5,878 nucleotides of DNA. Origin: Syntrophomonadaceae bacterium. Lineage in GTDB: Bacteria > Bacillota > Syntrophomonadia > Syntrophomonadales > Syntrophomonadaceae. A program made the translations under genes and the position numbers. Under the pieces are notes generated by a model, which had not been told where the DNA came from, made no database searches, and saw only the letters and a program-made list of their open reading frames with translations. The stretch is taken from the NCBI GenBank assembly GCA_012840625.1, contig DUSB01000116.1, forward strand, positions 1-5,878, read 5' to 3'. Of the stretch, positions 1-5,878 are shown one piece after another (position 1 is the first letter of the stretch; each line of letters begins with the position of its first letter).

Positions 1-1549
1 CCACCAGGGCGATACCATTGCTCACCCTGAATTTAAGCGGGTGGAGGAAGCGCAAAACCATATTCTTGAAGCGCGGACAGATGAAGGTTTTGAAGAGCTG
101 GCCAGTTTAGAACAACGCATGATTCAGCATATAGCCGGGGTGGGTAGTTATGATTTTGAGCAGGTGCGGAAAATAATGGGCTTTGCGCCAGTACCGAGAA
201 CGGATTGGTCGATTGCGGTTACCGCCGTGGAAGATGAAGTGTTGGCAGAACTAAATACCATGCAGAGAGGAATCATCGGCACTTCGGTACTGGCTATTTT
301 ACTGGGCCTGTTGCTGGCTTTTTACCTGGGTCGCCAGCTCCGCCGCCCCCTGCTGCATGCTGCCTGGAGGTGTCAGGAGATGGCAGCAGGAAATTTCAGT
401 ACTGTTGATCGGGAAGGTTACAGCCAGAGTAAGGATGAGATTGGTACTTTATTTCAGGGCTTTGATAAAATTAACCAGGATGTTAGTAAGCTGATCGAAG
501 AATTACGTCACAGTAAACAGCGTTTTCAGCACATGGCTGAACATGATGCCCTGACCGGCCTGCATAATCGTTATTATGTAGAGACACGAGTAAGAAAGCT
601 GGATAAAGAAGAGATCGTTCCCATAGGTGTAATCGTCTGCGATCTGGATGGATTAAAATTAGTCAATGATACCTTTGGAGAAAAAAACGGTGATAAGCTG
701 CTGCTGGTATTTGCAGATATACTAAAAAAACATAAACAGCCGGGTTGGACCATAGCTCGATCCAGCGGCGATGAATATCTTGTGCTTTTACCAGGGCTGG
801 GCATAAATGAAACAGAAGAACTTTGCCATCAGATCAAAAAGAGTATCGAAGAATACAATCATACTGAACCAGAGGTTCCGCTCAGTGTTTCTATGGGTTC
901 AGCCGTACGTCTTGATAGCCAATATAAAATATCTGATACCATCATCGAAGCGGTACAGCATATGCACCACCGCAAACTTTTCCAGCACAAGAGCATGCGC
1001 AGCACCCTGGTAGATCTGGTTATGAAAACACTGGAAGCTCGCGATTATTTCACCGAAGGACATACTGATCGCCTGCAGGGATTGGTTAGGATGATGGCTG
1101 ACGACCTTGATTTCCGGGATCATCAGATAGATACCCTGTGCCTCTTGGCGCGTTTCCATGATATTGGTAAGGTAGGCATACCCGATCACATTCTATTAAA
1201 ACCGGGACGGCTTACAAAGGAAGAATATCAGCAAATGAAAAAACACAGTGAAATAGGATATCGTATTGCCCGGACTTCTCCTGATCTGGCTCCTATCGCT
1301 GACTGGATTCTCATGCACCATGAGTGGTGGGATGGAAGCGGATATCCGCTGGGAATAAAAGGCGAGGAAATCCCTATTGAATGCAGGATTTTGGCTATTG
1401 CCGATGCCTTTGATGCAATGGTCAGCGATCGGCCCTACCGTAAGGCCCTGTCCTTCCAGGAGGCGCTGGAACAACTGAAAAATGGAGCCGGTACCCAATT
1501 TGACCCCTATCTGGTGGAACAATTCATATTCAGAATCCAATCAATTTAG
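1..1549 (+). CDS. Membrane c-di-GMP signalling protein, dCache(partial)-HAMP-GGDEF-HD-GYP (5' truncated)
   Basis: Probable c-di-GMP phosphodiesterase sensing an extracellular ligand. The reading frame is open from base 2, and the residues before the GTG at 41 (HQGDTIAHPEFKR) are typical dCache sequence, so the true start lies outside the window and 41 is not the start. Numbering from the codon at 41: end of dCache (to about 72, with GFAPVPRTDWSIAV), transmembrane helix 77-97, HAMP about 98-152 (P103, DEIG 132-135), GGDEF domain about 160-315, HD-GYP about 320-502. The GGDEF domain has DALTGLHNR (169-177) and CDLDGLK, but its signature is SGDEY (242-246) and QPGW stands where an RxxD inhibitory site would be. 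The HD-GYP domain looks fully competent: H341, H373-D374 with K377, H402, H426-H427, GYP 434-436 and D455 are all present. The family hydrolyses c-di-GMP to pGpG or GMP. Whether the GGDEF half makes c-di-GMP, binds GTP or is inert is open. The gene ends in TAG, followed directly by an in-frame TGA contributed by the adjoining repeat. Confidence 0.93.
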   Translation, partial: HQGDTIAHPEFKRVEEAQNHILEARTDEGFEELASLEQRMIQHIAGVGSYDFEQVRKIMGFAPVPRTDWSIAVTAVEDEVLAELNTMQRGIIGTSVLAILLGLLLAFYLGRQLRRPLLHAAWRCQEMAAGNFSTVDREGYSQSKDEIGTLFQGFDKINQDVSKLIEELRHSKQRFQHMAEHDALTGLHNRYYVETRVRKLDKEEIVPIGVIVCDLDGLKLVNDTFGEKNGDKLLLVFADILKKHKQPGWTIARSSGDEYLVLLPGLGINETEELCHQIKKSIEEYNHTEPEVPLSVSMGSAVRLDSQYKISDTIIEAVQHMHHRKLFQHKSMRSTLVDLVMKTLEARDYFTEGHTDRLQGLVRMMADDLDFRDHQIDTLCLLARFHDIGKVGIPDHILLKPGRLTKEEYQQMKKHSEIGYRIARTSPDLAPIADWILMHHEWWDGSGYPLGIKGEEIPIECRILAIADAFDAMVSDRPYRKALSFQEALEQLKNGAGTQFDPYLVEQFIFRIQSI

Positions 1550-1578
1550 TGAGACACGGGGACGGTCCTACTGTCTCA
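1550..1578 (-). repeat. Palindromic repeat unit A (inverted copy)
   Basis: Arms TGAGACA (1550-1556) and TGTCTCA (1572-1578) pair perfectly around a 15-nt centre that itself contains GGAC-G-GTCC. The unit is the reverse complement of unit C over 29 positions with one mismatch, and bases 1558-1575 are an exact inverted match to 1585-1602 in unit B. The unit starts on the base after the stop codon of the HD-GYP gene. Confidence 0.85.
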
Positions 1579-1581
1579 TCA

Positions 1582-1609
1582 TGCGACAGTAGGACCGTCC
1601 CCTGTCGCA
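1582..1609 (+). repeat. Palindromic repeat unit B
   Basis: Arms TGCGACA (1582-1588) and TGTCGCA (1603-1609) pair perfectly around GTAGGACCGTCCCC. Compared with units A and C, the third arm base pair is changed from A-T to C-G on both sides, so the stem is kept. The unit lies only 3 nt from unit A, which gives a tight inverted pair. Confidence 0.85.
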
Positions 1610-1624
1610 TTCATCTCCCCCGAA

Positions 1625-1655
1625 GTGAGACAGCAGGACCGTCCCCGTGTCTCAC
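1625..1655 (+). repeat. Palindromic repeat unit C
   Basis: Arms GTGAGACA (1625-1632) and TGTCTCAC (1648-1655) form an 8-bp perfect stem around GCAGGACCGTCCCCG. The unit has the same orientation as unit B and is inverted relative to unit A, from which it differs at one position (GCAGG against GTAGG). About 15 nt of unrelated sequence (1610-1624) separates it from unit B. Confidence 0.85.
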
Positions 1656-1663
1656 GTGTCTCA
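1655..1663 (+). repeat. Partial repeat unit D (right arm only)
   Basis: CGTGTCTCA at 1655-1663 exactly repeats the last nine bases of the previous unit (1646-1654) in tandem. It looks like the remaining end of a fourth unit. Its TCA (1661-1663) is, on the minus strand, the TGA stop codon of the ABC permease gene. Confidence 0.6.
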
Positions 1664-3997
1664 GTGTGCGTTTACTACATTCACAATATCCATATCTCTA
1701 ATCTTCCTTGCCGGGCGGATAACCGACAAGAAGGTTACAAAAATCGAAATCCCCACAATAATCATAATTGCTGTAAATGGAATTTGCCATGCTATACCCC
1801 AGCGATAGGTAATCATGGAGTTGAATAATATTTTATGCAGAGGTAAACCGAGTATGCATCCGGCTAAACATCCGCAAACCGCATAAGCTGCGGCTTCCGC
1901 CGTCACCATGCGGTGAAGCTGCTTATAAGACATTCCAACTGCCCGCATAATGCCGTACTGGTTCATTCTGACCGCAACGCTGTTGTTCATGCTGTTGATA
2001 ATATTAAACACAGTAATCAAAGCAATAATCACCAGGAATCCATAAACAAAAATAGCGAAAGAATAATATGCCATCTTGGTTTCTGCATTACCTTGCCTTC
2101 GGTCGGAGAAATTCATCTCCGGAGTTGTTAAACCGCGTATCTGTGCTACTGTATTATCATCCGCACCCCGAACAAGCTGCATATCAATAATAGTATATCC
2201 CTGTTCTTCGGTAAGCTGCTGAAATGTTTGTTCCGAACAGATAACAGTCTGCGTTCCGGGAATACGGCTAAAGGGACTAGAAGACAAAATGCCAGCAATC
2301 TTTACTTTTTTCTCTCCAGAAGCAAGTTTTAAAGTAATCATATCTCCGAGCTGCCAGTCTAAATCATCTTCATAGATAACCAACACACTGTTCATTTCCT
2401 CTGCAGCTTCATCTACATCTCCCTGCAAAAGCTCTTCCCGGGCCCAGCCAAATTGATTTTCTTCATAAGAAATCAAATTAATCTTAGCGTCACTCCCGCC
2501 GCCGGTAACCGGCACATCGTAAGCAAACATCCGACCATAAGCCCGCTTAACTTCCGGGTTAGCCTTGATTTTCTCATAAAGATCGGCATCGAGTGAACAG
2601 GTATTATCGCCACTGACAATGGAAATATCCGGTGCATAAGGTTTTACCGGCGTAAGTGCCTGATGCATAAAATTAACTAAAACACTAAAGGACAAAAACA
2701 ATATTATACTGATGGCAAAAGAACCTGTCATCAATATAATATTTTTCTTACCGGCCAGAGCGTGATGAATTCCCATGGCTATATCTACTCGTGTATGGGT
2801 GGTCTTCACTGCTGATTTCTCTTGCGGTATTTGGGTTCGGCCGATATTGCCGGTTACTGCACTGAGCGGCGAAACCTGGGCTGCTTTCCGGCAGGGAGAA
2901 AGGGAGGCAAGAATAACGGTTAAGAAACCTACCACAATTCCTGCAGTCAGACTGACCACACTAATACCCAACAAGGGCATTTCGCTGAAAAAAGTAGGGT
3001 GTACATATTTTAAAAACGCACACAAAACCCATACGGTAATAGTGCCTGTTACTAGGCCTATAGGGATTCCCTTAAAACTGAACCGGATACCTTCATATAA
3101 TACATATTTTTTTACCTGAGTTTTAGATGCCCCCAGGCAGCGAAGAAGCCCGAAAAACTGGATACGTTCCAAAAAATTCATATTAAAACTACCGGCAATC
3201 ATTAGCACTCCGGCAATTAGTACCAGCACGAATAAAACCGCCGCCACCTTGTAAAGCTGCATCATATAACTGTCGCGGCTTTGTCCAATCATACCCAGCA
3301 AGACGGTGTTTTCAGCAACCTGCTTATCTGAAAGCTGATAGATTTCCTTGATCTCATCAATAGTTTTCCTCATGTTAACACCGTTTTTAAACTTAACAAA
3401 AAAGCGGTCTTTAGTATTATTCCCGTAAATTTGATACAGCCCGTCATTAGTCAGAACCAGGCCGTGGGAATCCGCTTCCTTCAGATAGGCAAAATCGGCA
3501 TAAGTACCCACAATCTTAATGGTATGAGAATCTCCTGCAGGAGATGTAATGGAAACCTGCCCCCCAATGGGTACGGAAAACTGCTCTAGTGCCTGCTGAT
3601 CCAGCAATCCTTCATCAGGTTTTTGAGGGTAGCTCCCTTTTACAGCATTAATTCCCATCTCCCTGCTCATTGATTCGTCAGCACCAACTATCTCCAGCAA
3701 TTTCCCGTCAATTGTATAATTATCTTTACCGCTGAAGTTCTTGACCCAGCCTGAAGCAGCTACCTCCACCCGACTGTCGATCATTTCTGCAGTTTTAGCG
3801 TCAATATCTTTTAACATCATATGATAATCGCCATTTGTTTTAATACAACTTATAGTTTGGCACCGAATCGCCATATCGGCCAGGCCGAAAACTGCAGTTA
3901 CCAAAAACACGGCAATAGCAATACAAATAATGGTAATGCGGTTTTTGTCTTTATGCACTTTACCGTATTCTTTTACCAGTTCTAAATAGTTTTTCAT
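1661..3997 (-). CDS. ABC transporter permease, two FtsX/MacB-type domains
   Basis: Membrane subunit of an ABC exporter, 778 residues, working with the ATPase encoded just before it. Two halves of similar plan are visible: TM1 (about 21-44), a large extracytoplasmic domain (about 45-248), TM2-TM4 (about 250-272, 306-331, 343-367); then TM5 (about 418-443), a second extracytoplasmic domain (about 445-642), TM6-TM8 (about 644-668, 703-722, 738-760). After the second helix of each half comes a coupling-type segment, FGLLRCLGASKTQVKKYV (282-299) and YGIMRAVGMSYKQLHRMV (681-698), which in FtsX/MacB-type permeases contacts the ATPase. This duplicated 8-TM layout is common in Gram-positive mechanotransmission-type exporters and differs from 10-TM BceB, which has one large external domain. 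The start ATG overlaps the ATPase stop (ATGA), with only a poor Shine-Dalgarno (GGGGG at 4008-4012), so translational coupling is likely. Substrate unknown; drugs, peptides or lipids are possible. The TGA stop lies inside a repeat fragment. Confidence 0.93.
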   Translation of the reverse strand: MKNYLELVKEYGKVHKDKNRITIICIAIAVFLVTAVFGLADMAIRCQTISCIKTNGDYHMMLKDIDAKTAEMIDSRVEVAASGWVKNFSGKDNYTIDGKLLEIVGADESMSREMGINAVKGSYPQKPDEGLLDQQALEQFSVPIGGQVSITSPAGDSHTIKIVGTYADFAYLKEADSHGLVLTNDGLYQIYGNNTKDRFFVKFKNGVNMRKTIDEIKEIYQLSDKQVAENTVLLGMIGQSRDSYMMQLYKVAAVLFVLVLIAGVLMIAGSFNMNFLERIQFFGLLRCLGASKTQVKKYVLYEGIRFSFKGIPIGLVTGTITVWVLCAFLKYVHPTFFSEMPLLGISVVSLTAGIVVGFLTVILASLSPCRKAAQVSPLSAVTGNIGRTQIPQEKSAVKTTHTRVDIAMGIHHALAGKKNIILMTGSFAISIILFLSFSVLVNFMHQALTPVKPYAPDISIVSGDNTCSLDADLYEKIKANPEVKRAYGRMFAYDVPVTGGGSDAKINLISYEENQFGWAREELLQGDVDEAAEEMNSVLVIYEDDLDWQLGDMITLKLASGEKKVKIAGILSSSPFSRIPGTQTVICSEQTFQQLTEEQGYTIIDMQLVRGADDNTVAQIRGLTTPEMNFSDRRQGNAETKMAYYSFAIFVYGFLVIIALITVFNIINSMNNSVAVRMNQYGIMRAVGMSYKQLHRMVTAEAAAYAVCGCLAGCILGLPLHKILFNSMITYRWGIAWQIPFTAIMIIVGISIFVTFLSVIRPARKIRDMDIVNVVNAH

Positions 3998-4677
3998 TCC
4001 GCCCGTACCCCCATATCACTGAGTACACCGTCGGAAACTTGAAGAACACGATCGGCAGCAGAAGCGATATTCATATTATGGGTGATGACAATAATAGTTT
4101 GCTGAAAACGCCTGGACATAGACTTAAAAAGGGTAATCATATCACTGCTGGTTTTGCTATCGAGATTTCCCGTAGGTTCGTCTGCCAGTACCAATGTAGG
4201 GTGAGTAATAAAAGCCCGTCCGATCGCAACCCGCTGCTGCTGACCGCCGGAAAGCTGACGGGGCAGATGATTGCGCCTGTCCTGCAACCCCAGTAAATTC
4301 AGAATTTCTTCTACATATTCTGGTTCCGGCTTTTGATAATCTAAAAGCAGGGGGAAAATAATATTCTGTTCTACATTTAGTTCCGGAATGAGATTATATG
4401 CCTGAAAAACAAAGCCTATATTACGTCGGCGAAAAACTGTCAGCTTTTTCTCCGGCATAGCGAAAATATCCTGGTTGTTTATGAAGATTTTGCCCGCAGT
4501 CGGCGTATCCAACGCACCTATCGCATTGAGCAGAGTGCTTTTACCAGAACCGGATTCCCCGACTACAGCAACAAACTCACCTTTAGCCACGGAAAAAGAT
4601 ACATTTTTAAGAGCTTCAACCTTTGTTTCTCCGCTTCCGTAAGTCTTATAGAGATTTTCCACTCTTAATAATTCCAT
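3994..4677 (-). CDS. ABC transporter ATP-binding protein (MacB/LolD/BceA-type)
   Basis: Cytoplasmic ATPase subunit that drives the permease encoded immediately downstream. At 227 residues it has the usual length for the LolD/MacB/BceA class. All motifs are intact: Walker A GESGSGKST (40-48), Q-loop Q92 in FVFQAYNLIP, signature LSGGQQQR (142-149), Walker B LVLADEPT (162-169) with catalytic E167, D-loop NLD (171-173) and switch H200 in VITHN. The FQAYNLIPELNVEQN stretch and the DEPTGNLDS motif are typical of this exporter class, not of nutrient importers. The ATG at 4677 is preceded by AGAAAGG and fits the family N-terminus (LLRVENLYKTYG). The gene shares 4 bp with the permease gene and is separated from the upstream kinase gene by 137 bp holding a palindromic operator candidate, so the ABC pair probably has its own regulated promoter. 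Confidence 0.96.
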   Translation of the reverse strand: MELLRVENLYKTYGSGETKVEALKNVSFSVAKGEFVAVVGESGSGKSTLLNAIGALDTPTAGKIFINNQDIFAMPEKKLTVFRRRNIGFVFQAYNLIPELNVEQNIIFPLLLDYQKPEPEYVEEILNLLGLQDRRNHLPRQLSGGQQQRVAIGRAFITHPTLVLADEPTGNLDSKTSSDMITLFKSMSRRFQQTIIVITHNMNIASAADRVLQVSDGVLSDMGVRAE

Positions 4678-4688
4678 TGATTATTCAA

Positions 4689-4695
4689 CCTTTCT
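4689..4695 (-). promoter_or_regulatory. Probable ribosome binding site of the ABC ATPase gene
   Basis: AGAAAGG on the minus strand lies 11 nt before the ATG at 4677. The match to AGGAGG is partial and the spacing is slightly long, but it is the only purine-rich stretch close to this start and supports that start codon. Confidence 0.5.
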
Positions 4696-4750
4696 GCGTT
4701 TGCTATAAGGATAGAATATCAAGTCCATCTTACTCTGAGATGTATTTTAT

Positions 4751-4766
4751 CTTACAATTTTGTAAG
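4751..4766 (-). promoter_or_regulatory. Candidate response-regulator operator (Bce-like palindrome)
   Basis: CTTACAAAATTGTAAG on the minus strand has 7-bp perfect arms around a 2-base centre. It fits TNACA-N4-TGTAA, the motif I recall for BceR-type response regulators of Firmicute peptide-resistance modules. It lies 74-89 bp before the ATPase ATG, a usual place for an activator site, within the 137-bp gap between kinase and transporter genes. One base downstream is TAAAAT (4744-4749), a possible -10 box, but no good -35 stands 16-18 bp before it, so the transcription start is not settled. Two T-A-poor flanks and the lack of a following T-run argue against a terminator hairpin on the minus strand. 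Confidence 0.55.
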
Positions 4767-4814
4767 CTTGGGTATTTATAGGGAATGACTTTTAGACGCG
4801 GATTTTTTAGCTTA

Positions 4815-5878
4815 TTAAGCCTTTAGAAAGCTAAGTTTAAAAACACTCCCCCGACCTAAGGTGCTTTCTGCCGTAATCATGCCGTTATGGGCTTCTACAA
4901 TCGACTTAGCCAGACTAAGTCCCAGACCTATTCCCTGCTTGTCCTGGGAAAAGCGGCTGCGGTAAAAGCGTTTAAAAATGTGGAAAATATCTTCCGGATG
5001 AATACCCTTTCCATTATCTCTGATAGTTATTTTAGTGACAGCAGGTGTTTCTTCCCAACTGATTTCTATCTTTCCATTTTTATCTGTATGGTCTAAAGCA
5101 TTTTTAACTAAATTGCTTACAGCTTCTGTCATCCAATCGGCATCACAAAAAAGGGAGACATTTTTCTCTCCATATAAAAGAATGGTTTTTTGCTCTCTTT
5201 GGGCTCTAGTTTCAAAACTATAAGTTATGTTCTGCAGCAGTCCCTGCAGGTTAGTTTCCTTATAATCAAATGTAATAGTGCCTGCATCCAATCTGGTGAT
5301 TTTTAACTGGTTTTGAATCAAAACCTCCATGCGTTCCAGTGCATCATCTGTTTTAAGAGTAAATTTTTTAATCGTATCAGGGTTTTCGCTTTCTTCCTGC
5401 ATAATTTCGTTATACATTTTTAAAGCGGTAAGAGGGGTTTTCAACTGGTGCGAAATATCTGCAATAGAATCTTTAAGAAAATTTTTCGTCTGTTTTTGCG
5501 CTTCAATATGTGTGTTTAAAGAAGTTGCCATAGTATTAACAGAAGAAAATAATTTAGCTAATCCTCCTTCATAATCACTTTCTATCCGTTCGGAAGTATT
5601 GCCGCCCAAAAAGCTTTGTACAGCAGAGATTGCCTGTTCAATTTCCTGCTGCTGCCGGCTGAAATACCAAAAGAAGGCTCCCAAAAGTAAAAAAGCCGAC
5701 CCAACCATAAATAGAAGCAAAATTAGCCTATATTTGAATACGAACTCATCTGCTTGCGGCAGGAGCTTGGTGTCCATATCCTCTTTATAGCCTAGTTTCT
5801 CTAAAAACTCCTGTCCGGCAGACAGTTCCTGTTCAGTTTTTACAGATGTAAATACGGCAGAAACATCTGCTGTATCTC
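4815..5878 (-). CDS. Sensor histidine kinase (5' truncated)
   Basis: Membrane sensor kinase of a two-component system, with C-terminus at 4815. The ATG at 5775-5777 is internal: the frame stays open for 33 more codons to the window edge and those residues (ending AGQEFLEKLGYKED) run smoothly into it. Numbering from that internal Met: the end of an extracytoplasmic region, transmembrane helix about 17-39, a HAMP-like linker about 41-95, dimerisation/phosphoacceptor helix with H110 in ISHQLKTPLTAL, N-box NLVKNALDHT (222-231), G1 box DNGKGI (254-259), F-box FKRFYR (268-273) and G2 box GIGLGLSLAK (282-291). All catalytic motifs are present, so it should be active. At least about 48 residues precede the last TM helix, so the sensor is not of the short-loop BceS type. 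The partner response regulator is not in the window; it may be encoded to the right, upstream on this strand. The ABC genes following on the same strand are the probable regulatory targets. Confidence 0.93.
   Translation of the reverse strand, partial: DTADVSAVFTSVKTEQELSAGQEFLEKLGYKEDMDTKLLPQADEFVFKYRLILLLFMVGSAFLLLGAFFWYFSRQQQEIEQAISAVQSFLGGNTSERIESDYEGGLAKLFSSVNTMATSLNTHIEAQKQTKNFLKDSIADISHQLKTPLTALKMYNEIMQEESENPDTIKKFTLKTDDALERMEVLIQNQLKITRLDAGTITFDYKETNLQGLLQNITYSFETRAQREQKTILLYGEKNVSLFCDADWMTEAVSNLVKNALDHTDKNGKIEISWEETPAVTKITIRDNGKGIHPEDIFHIFKRFYRSRFSQDKQGIGLGLSLAKSIVEAHNGMITAESTLGRGSVFKLSFLKA

Larger units (their letters stand above)
1550..1663. repeat. REP/BIME-like palindromic repeat array between convergent genes
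   Basis: Three complete palindromic units and one partial unit share the core AGGACCGTCCCC (or its complement) flanked by 7-8 bp inverted arms of the TGAGACA/TGTCTCA type. The first is inverted relative to the next two. The array occupies the whole space between the two stop codons. Similar GGGGACGGTYCT-core palindromes are, to my knowledge, widespread in Clostridia and other anaerobes and resemble REP elements moved by RAYT (Y1, IS200-like) transposases; no transposase gene is in this window. Because the hairpins lie between convergent genes, the array could slow or end transcription from both sides, but no unit is followed by a run of T, so a classical intrinsic terminator is not shown. Confidence 0.85.

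Noticed and set aside
41..43. GTG at 41 as the start of the HD-GYP protein
   Set aside because: The frame is open to the window edge and the residues before it continue the dCache motif (GDTIAHPEF), so the gene begins outside the window.
574..1540. Minus-strand frames opposite the HD-GYP gene (76, 96 and 114 codons)
   Set aside because: They lie opposite a well-conserved multidomain gene and contain no family motif or ribosome binding site worth the name.
1550..1663. CRISPR array
   Set aside because: Units are inverted relative to each other, spacers are 3 and about 15 nt rather than uniform 30-40 nt, and there are no cas genes; the palindromes fit REP-like elements.
1625..1828. A 67-codon plus-strand reading frame beginning in the repeat array
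   Set aside because: It runs antisense through the end of the permease gene, its protein has no recognisable motif and it starts within repeat unit C; it is a shadow frame.
4744..4749. TAAAAT as the -10 box of a defined sigma-A promoter for the ABC genes
   Set aside because: No acceptable -35 hexamer is found 16-18 bp upstream, where the palindrome lies, so a promoter cannot be assigned from sequence alone.
4801..4826. Rho-independent terminator after the kinase gene
   Set aside because: The short GCTTA/TAAGC symmetry at the stop is weak and AT-rich, and on the minus strand it is followed by A-rich, not T-rich, sequence.
5775..5777. ATG at 5777 as the start of the histidine kinase
   Set aside because: The frame continues open for 33 codons to the window edge, and a start here would leave the kinase without its first membrane helix and sensor domain.

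Overview
The window holds four protein-coding genes in two convergent groups, with a compact array of palindromic repeats where they meet. Moderate G+C, a dCache-HAMP-GGDEF-HD-GYP signalling protein, an ABC exporter encoded beside a sensor kinase, and repeats with the core GGGGACGGTCCT point to a Firmicute, most likely an anaerobic member of the Clostridia. No rRNA, tRNA or taxonomic marker gene is present, so this is an inference from gene content only.

Left part (1-1549, + strand): the 3' portion of a membrane-bound cyclic-di-GMP signalling protein whose start lies before the window. It contains the end of an extracytoplasmic dCache domain, one transmembrane helix, HAMP, an altered GGDEF domain (SGDEY, no I-site), and an HD-GYP phosphodiesterase domain with all its metal ligands. 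The likely output is c-di-GMP breakdown in response to an external small molecule.

Middle (1550-1663): three complete palindromic units and one fragment fill the gap exactly. The first unit begins on the base after the stop of the left gene, and the fragment contains the stop codon of the right-hand gene. The layout resembles REP/BIME-type elements.

Right part (1661-5878, - strand, read right to left): a sensor histidine kinase (5' end outside the window), a 137-bp intergenic region with a near-perfect palindrome of the form TTACA-N4-TGTAA, then an ABC ATPase and a large FtsX/MacB-type permease that overlap by 4 bp (ATGA). The kinase and a response regulator, presumably further to the right, probably control the ABC pair through the palindrome. 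The likely role is export of, or resistance to, an antimicrobial peptide or lipid-targeting compound, but the substrate cannot be read from the sequence.

No wholly new system is evident. The items most worth a second look are the repeat array that abuts or supplies both stop codons, and the Bce-like operator next to a kinase and permease that are not of the classical Bce type.
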